Positions 46,263 to 57,604 of a DNA stretch of 64,000 bases are shown in pieces. The stretch is taken from assembly GCA_032433765.1 (NCBI GenBank), contig JAVIAB010000156.1:86060269-86124268 (forward strand), read 5' to 3'. Within the stretch, counting starts at the first letter, position 1, and every line of letters starts with the position of its first letter. The notes under the pieces were generated by a model, which searched no databases, was not told the DNA's origin, and worked only from the letters and a program-made list of their open reading frames with translations. This stretch comes from Megaustenia siamemsis (lineage: Eukaryota; Mollusca; Gastropoda; Stylommatophora; Ariophantidae). The position numbers were made by a program, and so were the translations under genes.

Positions 46263-47275
46263 GTCCCTTATGTGTAATATATGTTTCCTGATATTGTGGT
46301 GGGATATGGTCCCGTTATGTCCATACTAACCTTTTGCATGGCAAAGTATTGTTTATCCATACTTTGCATTGGTCCTGCTTTTTCTGTTAAATTTCTTGTC
46401 TTACATATTGTGCATTGTTCGGTATAATGTTCGACTTCCTTATATATTCCTGGCCAGTAATACTTTATCTTAATGTCGTCTATCATTTTATCCCTGCCCA
46501 TGTGTTCATTCTGATCATGATATGCCTTTAGTACTTGGGTTTTGAGTTGTCCTGGTATATATACTTTTGGTTGTTTCCCCTCCTTTGGATCTATATATGT
46601 TAGCACCCCGTCCTTCTGATCTATATAGAATTGTTCCAATTTGACCTTCTTTCCTTTTCTTAACCCTTCTATGATGTTCTTTAGTTCCTTGTCTTTCTGT
46701 TGTTCTTCTCTAGTTATGCCTATTATGAAATCTTGGGTTTCCTGTTCTATGCCATTCGTTTCTTCCTCTTCTGTTGTTTTTCCCTGTCTTTTTCGGTTTG
46801 TATTTATTATGTTAACTTGCAACGTTCTCTCGTCTATGTCTGTGCATGATTCTGTGTGTTCCTTTTCTATCGTTTCTGTTGTTGGTAATCTGGACAACCA
46901 GTCCGCACATATATTCTTTGCCCCTTCTATATATTCTATTGTTGCTCCACTAATTTGTATTGATAATGACCACATATCCATCTTCCTGTTGTTTATAGGC
47001 CCATCCAGGATTGCTTTTAACGGTTTATGGTCTGTTCTTATAACTACTGTATTTCCACACAAGTAGAAATATAACTTTTGTATCGCATAATGTATGGCAT
47101 ATGCTTCTTTTTCTATTGTAGCCCACTTTATCTGAGTTCTGCTTAGTTTATGTGATAGGAAATAGATCGGGGTTTCCTGTATGTTTGTTTTTCCATTTGA
47201 CTTGTTGATTTTTATGTCTTCATTTACTAAACATGCCCCTATTGCTGTATCCGAGGTATCGGTATATACTACCAT
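46263..47275 (-). pseudogene. Gypsy RNase H and integrase N-terminal part
   Basis: A 335-residue open stretch contains VVYTDTSDTAIGACL, YFLSHKLSRTQIKW, EKEAYAIHYAI and RTDHKPLKAIL (RNase H), then the integrase zinc-binding HHCC region in NEHMGRDKMIDDIKIKYYWP and EQCTICKTRN. The start of the core follows as MDITGPYPTT. The frame is lost just after this point. Confidence 0.85.
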
Positions 47276-48256
47276 TCTTCCATCTTTGTTTGGGTGTGCT
47301 AGTATCGGTATCTTCGTTAGTCCTTCTTTAACGTGTTAAACGCCTGTTGACATTGTGGTGTCCATTTCAACTTATTAAACTTTCTTGTCAGTGTGGTTAG
47401 TGGCTCGACAATCTCCGCGAACCCCAGTATAAATCTTCTATAGTATCCACACATTCCTAATAAACTTCACACTTCTGTTACCCTCATAGGTGGCGTCATT
47501 TCTTTTATGGCTCTTATCTTTTCATCATCTGGCATAATACCCTTGTTATTTATCCTAAATCCCAAATATTTTACTCCTTGTTTAAAAAATTGACATTCGC
47601 TTATTTTTAATTGTATATTGTGTTGCCTAAGTCTATCAAATACTTGTTCTAAATGTTGTATATGTTCCTGTTTTGTTCCTTCAGTGAAAATGATAATGTC
47701 ATCTATGTAGGCCTGTGCGAATTTATCGCACCCTTGTAGTACTTGGTTCATTAATCCCATATAAGTTGCTGGGGCTTCTTTTAGTCCAAATGGCATGACA
47801 TTCCAGGTGAACGTTCCTACATGTGTATTAAATATAATTGTATGTTTTACTGTCTCTTTCACTTCAGTTGACCAGAACCAGCCTTACAATCAATGTACTG
47901 TACCAATTTGTGCCCTGAAACAAAGCTATTATGTCGTCTACTCTGGGCATCTGATAACTGATGTTTTTTGTAATTTTGTTCAGTGCTCTATAATCACAAC
48001 AGAACGTTTGTGATCCATCTTTTTTATTTACTATCACTACGGGTGACGACCATTGTGAATTCATTCTTGAGATTATTCCTGCCTTTAACATATCTTCCAC
48101 TGCTTGCTCTACTACTTCTCTGCTTCTTAAAGGTGTTCTATATGTTCTTATTCTGGTTGGTTCTGTCCCTCCTGTGTCTATGTCCATTTGTACCGTGTTC
48201 GTTCTTCTTAATTCAAAATCGGTCAGAGCAAAGACATCGTGGTTATCTAACACCAC
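47276..48256 (-). pseudogene. Gypsy reverse transcriptase
   Basis: Encoded in broken frames: YRTPLRSREVVEQAVEDML, GIISRMNSQWSSPVVIVNKK, CCDYRALNKITKN, FTWNVMPFGLKEAPATY and the catalytic YIDD in AYIDDIIIFTE. A frameshift near 47875 separates the halves, and stops near 47465 interrupt the connection domain before RNase H. Confidence 0.87.
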
Positions 48257-48313
48257 CTTTTGTATTATTTGTTTATTTTCTTCATTAGTTTGTATATGTT
48301 GGATTAATTCCCT

Positions 48314-49290
48314 CTATCTTTCCTCCGACAGATTTATTATCTTCTCATGTATTTCCTCATTCTGCTTATATTTTCTATTTATTTTGTCTCGTTTTAGTGC
48401 CGCTATTTCCTGTTCTTCTGCTTTTGTGTTTTCTTCTCTCCTCTGTTGTTTTAGTTGAATCTGCGCTATTACCTTACCCTTCTTTATCCTTATTGTCCTT
48501 CCTGATTGGTTTATTACCATCACTGGAATTGTCTGGTTCTTTGTAATTTTTACTACATCATCTATTATCTGTATATTCGGTTCCTCCATTATTTCCTGAC
48601 TAGCTCTTGTTGTACTCACCACCTGACCTGGTGTAACGGAGTCATTTTTCTTCATCTTAGCTAATACTATATGTACTTTCTGGGGTTTCAACGTTATATC
48701 TCTCTTTGCTCTGGTTAAAATTACTTTATGTATGACGTCCTCCATTTGTATTTCCGTATTTCCTAATTGTAATTTTTGCATCCCATAATTGACTATTACT
48801 ATATTTTTGTTCATCCAATCTCTTCCTATTATCATAGCCCGGTTCATTCCTTCTATCACCATAAATGTTTGTCTCATGTATTGTCTACCTACCTTTATCT
48901 TCAATACTGTCTTTCCTAGAACATTTAAGATTTGTCCATTTATGGCTTCTAAATTATTTCTTCTTCTGTATATTGGTATATTCCTGCCGAGCGATCTAAA
49001 TGTACTTCCTTTTGTCATGCTAACGCTCGCTCCTGTATCTATTATAGCTTTAAATTTGTGTTTACCAACCTGTACTAAACAGGAACAAGGGTCTCTTCTC
49101 ATAGTATTCATCCTGTATTTGGCATTCTTTTAGTGCTCAAGGCAGCCTGCCACCCCGAGCACCTCTGGCGTTTTCTGTAAATTGATAACTTCTTGCTCTG
49201 CCTTGTCTATCTTCTTCCATCTGACACTGTCTGGCTATATGTCCTATTCGACCACACGTATAGCACCTCGTTGTCTCTTGTATGCTATTT
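48314..49290 (-). pseudogene. Gypsy nucleocapsid zinc knuckle and protease
   Basis: Near 49265-49225 the minus strand encodes CYTCGRIGHIARQC, a CX2CX4HX4C RNA-binding knuckle. After a stop, an open stretch from 49111 carries the aspartic protease motif IIDTGASVSM and the later MIIGRDWM. The protease would cut the polyprotein. Upstream gag is absent. Confidence 0.85.
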
Positions 49291-49305
49291 ACTGGTTGTC
49301 TATAG

Positions 49306-49722
49306 TACGTATGTATGGATGTATGTATGTAAGCATGTATGTATGTATGTGTGTATGTACGTATGTATGTATGTAAGTATGTATGTGTGTTGGTATTTAT
49401 GTATGTATGTAAGTATGTATGTGTGTTTGTATGTATGTAAGTATGTATGTGTGTATGTAGGTATGTATGTCTGTATGTATGTGTGTATGTATGTATGTAT
49501 GTGTGTATGTATGTGTGTATGTGTGTGTGTATGTATGTATGTATGTATGTATGTATGTATGTATGTATGTATGTATGTATGTATGTATGTATGTATGTAT
49601 GTGTATATTTATTTATGTATGTATGTGTGTATGTGTGTATGTATGTATGTGTGTGTGTATGTATGTATGTATGTATGTATGTATGTATGTGTGTATGTAT
49701 GTGTGTGTGTGTGTTTATGTTA
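49306..49722. repeat. TATG tetranucleotide microsatellite
   Basis: Imperfect GTAT/GTGT repeats over about 415 bp, purest at 49524-49600. Open frames rich in MYVC are repeat products. Confidence 0.97.
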
Positions 49723-50816
49723 ATGAGTGTCCAAATCTTTCAGAAACATCATAATTAGACATCTGTGAACATCCGACAGTTATGAAAGTTGATGTGAAGA
49801 ATGTCAATTTTGTTGACACCGAACCAAGAGAAAGTTATTTGTTTGTGACCAAATCATGTTTGTTGTGCCTGTTACAGTTGACGTTTATTGGGCCACTTAC
49901 GCGTGTCTGATGCTGCGTGCGTGTTCACTTTGTTGATCCCCTACTTCCAATGTTTCTCTCTCACAGACCGACGCTAAAGCTCATCTAGGTCACCCAATAA
50001 TCAAGAAACATTTGCTCGTCACTGCATTTCGTAACTGTATGACAGGTACACACAGACTATCAACTATTGTTGGTTACAACACCATCAAGTCTGACCTGTT
50101 TGGCGACCTACTAACATCCAGTGTTGCAATCTCACGTCTTCTATGTTGACAATTCTTTCCTGCAATGTCTGTTTTTTTTTTTCTCTGGATTATTGAGCAC
50201 AATCATATATAGGTCATCAAATTGCACATCAAACGTGTCTGCAAGCACTTACTCGTGTCTGCAAGCACTTACTCGTGTCTGCAAGCACTTACTCGTGTCT
50301 GCAAGCACTTACTCGTGTCATATTCATTATCACAGCCATTCATTTGTACCCGTTTCTTTATCCCGGATCTGGTCGCTGCAACATAACCTCGACAGTTTCA
50401 GCAAATCGTCCATGCTCCACCACTGCCGTTGTGTACAACTTCAGCCACTCACATTTCAGTCTCTCCGTACCTCTGTTGTTCCAGCTTGTCAACATGACGT
50501 CATGTAACTCTGGGGTTACCAACAATTTCAGGAATATCGGTATATGTGTCTGTGTGTATGTGTGTCTGTATATTGGTAATTCCAGGGTCAAGGACGGCAT
50601 TAATCGGCAAATGCTGGCATCATCTCAACATGAAAGCTTTCAACAGAAAATATGAAAACCGAGCTAACCAAAAAATACAAAGTGGAAATAATAAATTATA
50701 TACAGGAAAGTGATAAAATTTGTAATTAAAGAAGGAAACAATAGAAAGATTGAATATTGCTGAACATAGACTACGACAGGTCTACATCAGGTTGGAGTGA
50801 CGACATGATCTGGCAC
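49723..50816. other. Unique region with a 20-bp x 4 repeat
   Basis: Mostly non-repetitive, with no recognised gene. Four exact copies of GTGTCTGCAAGCACTTACTC lie at 50235-50314. Confidence 0.7.
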
Positions 50817-50828
50817 TGTTATAGTCAT

Positions 50829-51410
50829 CATCATCATTGAGTGCCGTCTCCGCATCGAAGGTTGGCTACCATGGAGCGCCATTCCACTCTATGTCTTGCT
50901 TTGATGGTGCAGATTGTCATAGGTTGACTTGTCCATCTTTTGATGTTACTCGTCTATAATAGTCTTGGTCTGCCTCTGCCTCTTTTACCTTGTATTTTCC
51001 CTTCCAATATCATTTTTATTAGACTGCTGTGTCTTTTAACATGACCAAAAAATTTCATTTGTCTTGCTCTAATTGTGTTTTGTAGTTCTTTTTTCATATT
51101 TAGTTTCTTTAAAACTTTCTCGTTTGTTTTCTTTTCTTTCCATCCAAATCTACCTATTTTTCTATAAATCCACATTTCAAAGGCTTAAATTTTCTGTTCT
51201 GTTTTCTGGTTTAATGTCCATGTTTGTGCATCATATAGAAATATTAAGATGTAACATTTTGATATTCTTAATTTTAGCCCTGGTGTTATTTGTTTTGATG
51301 TTAGTATATTTTTCATGGCATTGAAATTACATTTTGCCATACCTATTCTTTTATTTATTTCAGTTGTACATTTTCCGTCACTGGTTATAGTATGTCCCAG
51401 GTAGTTGTAG
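50829..51410 (-). mobile_element. 5'-truncated LINE (family C)
   Basis: This 582-bp minus-strand insertion is flanked by the 12-bp duplication TGTTATAGTCAT (50817-50828 and 51411-51422). Its 3' end is a short (ATG)n tail at 50829-50838. It encodes the end of a LINE reverse transcriptase: KEKKTNEKVLKKLNMKKEL, RARQMKFFGHVKRHSSL and GKIQGKRGRGRPRL. An in-frame stop near 51184 precedes this part. It ends next to the start of the 18-bp array. Confidence 0.87.
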
Positions 51411-51439
51411 TGTTATAGTCATGACATTAATTACGACAG

Positions 51440-53735
51440 TTATTCTCTCATGCGATGTTATTCTCTCACACGATGTTATTCTCTCACACGATGTTATTCT
51501 ATTACACAATTTTATTCTCTCACACGATGTTATTCTCTCACACGATGTTATTCTCTCACATGATGTTATTCTCTCGCACGATGTTATTCTCTCACACAAT
51601 GTTATTCTCTCACACGATGTTATTCTCTCACACGATGTTATTCTCTCAAACAATGTTATTCTCTCACACGATGCTATTCTCTCATGCGATGTTATTCTCT
51701 CACACAATGTTATTCTCTCACACGATGTTATTCTCTCACACGATGTTATTCTATCACACAATTTTATTCTCTCACACGATGTTATTCTCTCACACGATGT
51801 TATTCTCTCACATGATGTTATTCTCTCGCACGATGTTATTCTCTCACACAATGTTATTCTCTCACACGATGTTATTCTCTCACACGATGTTATTCTCTCA
51901 CACAATGTTATTCTCTCACACGATGCTATTCTCTCATGCGATGTTATTCTCTCACACAATGTTATTCTCTCACACGATGTTATTCTCTCACACGATGTTA
52001 TTCTCTCACACGATGTTATTCTCTCACACAATGATATTCTCTCAAACAATGTTATTCTCTCACACGATGTTATTCTCTCACAAAATGTTAATCTCTCACA
52101 CGATGTTATTCTCTCACACGATGTTATTCTCTCACACAATGTTATTCTCTCACACGATGCTATTCTCTCACGCGATGTTATTCTCTCACACAATGTTATT
52201 CTCTCACACGATGTTATTCTCTCACACGATGTTATTCTCTCACACAATGTTATTCTCTCAAACAATGTTATTCTCTCACACGATGTTATTCTCTCACACA
52301 ATGTTATTCTCTCACACGATGTTATTCTCTCACACGATGTTATTCTCTCAAACGATGTTATTCTCTCACACAATGTTATTCTCTCACACGATGCTATTCT
52401 CTCACGCGATGTTATTCTCTCACACAATGTTATTCTCTCACACGATGTTATTCTCTCAAACGATGTTATTCTATTACACAATGTTATTGTCTCACACGAT
52501 GTTATTCTCTCACACAATGTTATTCTCTCACACGATGTTATTCTATTACACAATGTTATTGTCTCACACGATATTATTCTCTCACACAATGTTATTCTCT
52601 CACACGATGTTATTCTCTCACACTATGTTATTCTCTCACACGATGTTATTCTCTCACACGATGTTATTCTATTACACAATGTTAATCTCTCACACGATGT
52701 TATTCTATTACACGATGTTATTCTCTCACACGATGTTATTGTCTCACACAATGTTATTCTCTCACACGATGTTATTCTCTCACACGATGTTATTCTCTCA
52801 CACAATGTTATTCTCTCACACGATGTTATTCTATTACACAATGTTATTGTCTCACACGATGTTATTCTCTCACACGATGTTATTCTCTCACACGATGTTA
52901 TTCTCTCACACAATGTTATTCTCTCACACGATGTTATTCTCTCACACAATGTTATTCTCTCACATGATGTTATTCTCTCACACAATGTTATTTATTTGAC
53001 AATGTTATTGTCTCACGCTATGTTATTCTCTCACACGATGTTATTCTCTCACACGATATTATTCTCTCACACGATGTTATTCTATTAGACAATGTTATTG
53101 TCTCACACTATGTTATTCTCTCACACGATGTTATTCTCTCACACGATGTTATTGTCTGACACTATGTTATTGTTTTACGCGATGTTATTGTTTTTCGCGA
53201 TGTTGTTGTTTTTCGCGATGTTATTGTTTTACGCGATGTTATTGTTTTACGCCATGTTATTGTCTGACACGATGTAATTGTTTTACGCCATGTTATTGTC
53301 TGATACGATGTTATTGTTTTACGCGATGTTATTGTTTTACGCCATGTTATTGTCTGATACGATGTTATTGTTTTACGCCATGTTATTGTCTGATACGATG
53401 TTATTGTTTTACGATGTTATTGTTTTACGCCATGTTATTGTCTGATACGATGTTATTGTTTTACGCCATGTTATTGTCTGATACGATGTTATTGTTTTAC
53501 GCCATGTTATTGTCTGATACGATGTTATTGTTTTACGCGATGTTATTGTCTGATACGATGTTATTGTTTTACGCCATGTTATTGTCTGATACGATGTTAT
53601 TGTTTTATGCGATGTTATTGTCTGATACGATGTTATTGTTTTACGCCATGTTATTGTCTGATACGATGTTATTGTTTTACGCCATGTTATTGTCTGATAC
53701 GATGTTATTGTTTTACGCGATGTTATTGTTCGAGG
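51440..53735. repeat. 18-bp minisatellite, about 128 copies, two domains
   Basis: To about 53150 the unit is ACACGATGTTATTCTCTC with variants AATG, GATGCT, ATTACAC and TGCGATG. The GATGCTATTCTCTC marker recurs at 51670, 51922, 52156 and 52390, a higher-order period of 13-14 units. From about 53150 a 36-bp dimer takes over, made of TGTTATTGTTTTACGCCA and TGTTATTGTCTGATACGA. Open frames are repeat products. Confidence 0.97.
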
Positions 53736-53827
53736 GGATGAAGAGCAGTCTCACTACAGAAAACTTTCATTATCTAGTGACTGTCACGTGACTGTCAGCG
53801 AAGTGAGTCATGAATTCCCCTAGAAGC

Positions 53828-53880
53828 TGCCCGGCTGTACGGCTGCACGGCTGCACGGCTGCACGGCTGTACGGCTGCAC
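53828..53880. repeat. 10-bp repeat, about 5 copies
   Basis: Head-to-tail CGGCTGCACG and CGGCTGTACG units. Confidence 0.9.
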
Positions 53881-54003
53881 ATGTACAACACAGCACCAGG
53901 AAGAATCCACAAACAGGAAGTGGAAACACGAAAGATAAAATACAAACCAGTTTTCTCTCGTTGATGCAGTGCCTTGTCACTGGGGAAACATGCACTTCTG
54001 CTC

Positions 54004-54304
54004 AATCATCATCATATGCTATACTTGTTGGCGTAGGCGATCATGTCCTTCCACAATCTTCTATCTACAGTGCGTTGTATCAGTTCTGTTGCTGACTGTT
54101 TTCGATGCCATGACACCAAGCTATCTAGTATTGTCTCTCTTTGTCGTCCACGATCTCTCTTTCCTTGTATTTTGCCAGTTGTAACCAATTATTCCAACTT
54201 TCCTCTTCTCATGATGTGTCTGAAAAATGTTGATTGTTTCTTTCTGATGTGTTTTAGGAGCTGCCTTTTTGTGTTGGCCTCTTTGAGAACTTCCACATTG
54301 GCCT
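54004..54304 (-). mobile_element. 5'-truncated family A LINE tail
   Basis: About 300 bases closely match (roughly 90% by eye) the 3' end of the nested copy at 28395-28690, including CAGTGCGTTGTATCAGTTCT and the (CAT)n tail at 54007-54013. Only the last part of the reverse transcriptase ORF remains. No clear target duplication was found. Confidence 0.8.
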
Positions 54305-54689
54305 ATCTGTTCAATGGCAGCTCATGGTCTGTCTACCTGGCCGCACAGGCCAGTCATCGGTAGATATAAACAGGTTTCCCATTGCCAGGAGAAGGCTAAC
54401 AGTTAGCAGACCAGCAGGAAGGTGTGATACCAGCCAGGAGTCCCTGCTAGGGATAGCCTGCTGAGTGAAGACATCAACATTTAAACTTCACGCGCTCGCT
54501 TTTTCTTATCGTTTTCTACATCTACATTCCTGTGCTTTTTCTTTCGTTCTTTCTTAAAACAAGTCAGTTTATCTTTCGTTCTTTACCTCTCAGTCTCTCT
54601 CTCTCCCTTTCAATGTATAGCTGGATGTTCTTTATATTGCTTGAACAGACTGTCTGCTCTTTAAGCTCCACATACTAATCACAGTTGAA
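54305..54689. other. Unique spacer
   Basis: Non-repetitive sequence, pyrimidine-rich near 54500-54610. No gene was recognised. Confidence 0.5.
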
Positions 54690-54986
54690 TGTCATCAATA
54701 AATGGAACAAACTTGTAAAAATGTGTCATCAATAAGTGGAACAAACTTGTAAAAATGTGTCATCAATAAGTGCGTGAAACTTGTAAAAATGTGTCATCAA
54801 AAAATGGAACAAATTTGTAAAAATGTGTCATCAATTAATGTGAAAAACTTGTAATCATGTTTCATCAATAAATGGAACAAACTTGTAAACATGTGTCATC
54901 AATAAATGGAACAAACTTCGAAAAATGTGTCATCAATAAGTGGGAAAAACTTGTAAAAATGTGTCATCAATAAATGGGAAAAACTT
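54690..54986. repeat. 34-bp minisatellite, left segment, about 9 copies
   Basis: The unit contains GTGTCATCAATAAATGGAAC then AAACTTGTAAAAAT. It is split by a LINE at 54987 and resumes at 57281. Confidence 0.95.
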
Positions 54987-55089
54987 CCATTTCCGTTGAG
55001 TGCGTGGCGTCCTGATTGTTGTGCGCCTTTTGGCTGGTTGCCTTCGACTTCAGCACTTGAACTTGCTAGAGCAGACTATGGTCTTGCTC

Positions 55090-56059
55090 GGTTGTAGGAA
55101 GGTTCAACGACATCCAGCTATAGACCAATCAGCCTTACAAGCTGTTTGTGTAAAACAATGGAACGTATAATCAATCTCAGACTGCAGTGGTACCTGGAAA
55201 GTAAAAATCTCCTTGTCCCACAACAAGCAGGCTTTAGATAGTGTTACTCTACCGAAGATCAGGCAACCTATCGTTCCCAGGAAATTGAAGATGCGTTTCA
55301 AGAAAAGAAACTGGTACTAGCAGCATGGATAGACATAAAGAAAGCATTGTATAAGTATGGAAGGAAGGGCTTTTGAAGAAACTGAGAAATTATGGAGTAA
55401 ATGGCAGGATGTACAAATGGGTCAAAGCATACCTGCATAACAGGAGAGCCAGAGTGCAACTGGATGGTCTTAAGAGTAAAAAGGTCTTACTGCGCCAGGG
55501 CGTTCCACAGGGAGGGGTACTATCTCCAACACTTTTTCTGATCTACATCAATGACCTAGTTACTGAACTACCACATGGCATCAAATTGGCAATGTATGCA
55601 GATGACTTGGTAATGTGGTGCACAGAGGAGTATGCAACAGTGGCCTCCAAATTGTTACAAAGAGCTATGAATGCACTGAATTCATGGACAAATAGATGGT
55701 GTATCAGCATCAATACAGACAAATGTAGTACTACACTTTTCACACTCTCCCCAAAACAAAAAGCAGGAGCCATCTACATAAACAATGAGCCTGTGAAAGA
55801 AGACATACAAGCTACATATCTCGGAGTTACATTTGATAACAAACTATCTTGGAAACAGCAGATAAATAAGGCAACCCAAAAAGCAAGGAGGAAATTGGCT
55901 ATTCTAAGAAAGTTGTGTGGAACCACATGGGACGCGAGTGGGAAAATACTCAGTAAAGTTTACCAACAGAGTATACGCCCACATTTAGAATATGGATCAT
56001 CCGCATGGTGCTCAGCATCAAACACCACATTGCAAGAACTGGATAAAGTACAAAACTAG
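55090..56059 (+). pseudogene. I-like LINE reverse transcriptase
   Basis: The frame begins SSYRPISLTSCLCKTMERII, then VPQQAGFR, a stop near 55239, AWIDIKKA, a frameshift near 55345 and the long open part from 55373. The catalytic motif is YADD in MYADDLVMWC, preceded by QGVPQGGVLSPTLFLIYIND and followed by ATYLGVTFDNKLSWKQQI and IRPHLEYGSSAW. A stop at 56057 ends the open part, but coding resemblance continues (RVITGAMKSTPI) to the RNase H. Confidence 0.87.
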
Positions 56060-56083
56060 GCACTTAGGGTCATCACAGGAGCA

Positions 56084-57243
56084 ATGAAATCAACACCAAT
56101 ATTGGAGATGGAGAAATTGTGGAGGATACCAGCACTGAGAGAACGGAGAGACACAAAGGTGCTGATACAGGCAGAAAAATTTGTATGCATGCCGAGACAT
56201 CCAATGAAGGACAGATTCCAAAATCTTGCATTCGGACGACTTAAGAGAAGCAGTTTTATCCACCAAGCCAAGCGTATTAGTAGACAAACACCAGACATGC
56301 CAAGAGTGGTTAACCCCCTACTGCCCATACCAGAACAGACTCCCTGGACAGATGAATCAGGATTATCAGTTCAAATACGGACATAAGTGAAAGGAATAGT
56401 TGACAAAGAGGAACAGAATAGTCTACAACGAAAAACAATAACTCTCAGTTTCCTGGATGAAGAATACCCACAAGACCTATGGATCTGTGTGTACACAGAT
56501 GGATCAGCACAGAATGCAGTAAAGAATGGGGGGCAGGTGCATATATAGAGTACCCAAATAACACTAGGGATATGAATAAAATAGCAACAGGGAAATATTG
56601 TCACAATTATGATGCAGAAATACAAGCAATAAAGTTGGCAATAGAAAAACTGCTGAACAGTAATCTTAGCCCACAGCCTGTAGTGTTTTTGACAGATGCA
56701 AGATCAGTACTCCAGGCACTACAATCCAGAAAATTACCACATCTGCAGACCTTATTGACTGAACTCTGCAAGCACCACAGGGTTGCCCTGCAGTGGATCC
56801 CGTCTCACTGTGGAATACCAGGAAATGAGAAAGCAGATCAGTTGGCAAAGGAAGGTTCAACAGGCACACAACTAGATACACCAGTTACATACCATCATAA
56901 GAAACAGATAATCAAATCAATCAGAGGACCACAAGCCCCAAATCAGGATGCCTTTCATAATATGAATAGATATGAACAAGTTATCATTATACGCCTCAGA
57001 ACAGGACACAATCGACTCCATAGTCACATGTATACAAAATTCAAGATCAGCATCTCAACTACTTGTACATGTGGACAGGCACCCCAGACTGCTGAACACA
57101 TACTTCAAGACTGCACTGAATATAGTAGACTGAGGAAAATCCATTGGCCCATAGATACAACACTACAGACAAAACTATATGGGCCACTGCAAGAATTACA
57201 AAAGACAGTAAAATTTATACAGGAAACGACATTGCTGATATAG
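56084..57243 (+). pseudogene. I-like LINE connection region and RNase H
   Basis: The linker (MKSTPILEMEKLWRIPALRE) has a stop near 56386 and a frameshift near 56515. RNase H motifs are YTDGSA-type sequence near 56495, the Glu in DAEIQAIKLAIEKL, FLTDARSVLQAL and the late SHCGIPGNEKADQLAKEG. After it comes a CCHC-like terminus (CTCGQAPQTAEHILQDC), usual in this LINE group. The domain degrades template RNA during reverse transcription. Confidence 0.87.
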
Positions 57244-57280
57244 ACAATACTTCAGGCGAACGAAAGATAGATAGATAGAT

Positions 57281-57545
57281 AATGGGAAAAACTTGTAAAA
57301 ATGTGTCATCAACAAGTGGAACAAACTTGTAAAAATGTGCCATCAACAAGTGGAACAAACTTGTAAAAATGTGTCATCAACAAGTGGAACAAACTTGTAA
57401 AAATGTGTCATCAATAAATGGAACAAACTTGTAAAAAGTGTCACCAATAAATGAAACAAACTTGTAAAAAGTGTCATCAATAAATGGAACAAACTTTTTA
57501 AAATGTGTCATCAATAAATGGAACAATCTTGTAAAAATGTGATGA
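57281..57545. repeat. 34-bp minisatellite, right segment, about 8 copies
   Basis: Continuation of the array at 54690-54986, with ATCAACAAGTGG and ATCAATAAATGG variants. Confidence 0.95.
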
Positions 57546-57604
57546 CACATTTTAAAAAGTTTTTCCCAGAAAAACTGCAGGAAAAAAACAGCCACTTCCT
57601 GTTT

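Larger units (their letters stand above)
45374..49290 (-). mobile_element. Ty3/gypsy-type element relic
   Basis: Reading right to left on the minus strand the order is nucleocapsid zinc knuckle, protease, reverse transcriptase, RNase H and integrase, which is the Ty3/gypsy order. Stops and frameshifts break it in several places. The gag upstream of the knuckle is missing where a TATG microsatellite begins (49306). Its 3' coding tail continues across the inserted LTR element to about 36450. No LTRs of its own were found. Confidence 0.88.
54987..57280 (+). mobile_element. I-superfamily LINE with RNase H, internally deleted
   Basis: A 2294-bp insertion flanked by the 14-bp duplication AATGGGAAAAACTT (54973-54986 and 57281-57294). 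It has a short 5' leader, a reverse transcriptase lacking its N-terminal part and any endonuclease, an RNase H domain and a 3' tail of (GATA)n at about 57264-57280. RT followed by RNase H in one LINE points to the I superfamily (I or Nimb type). The leader joins directly to mid-RT sequence, so a 5' deletion is likely. Confidence 0.87.
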
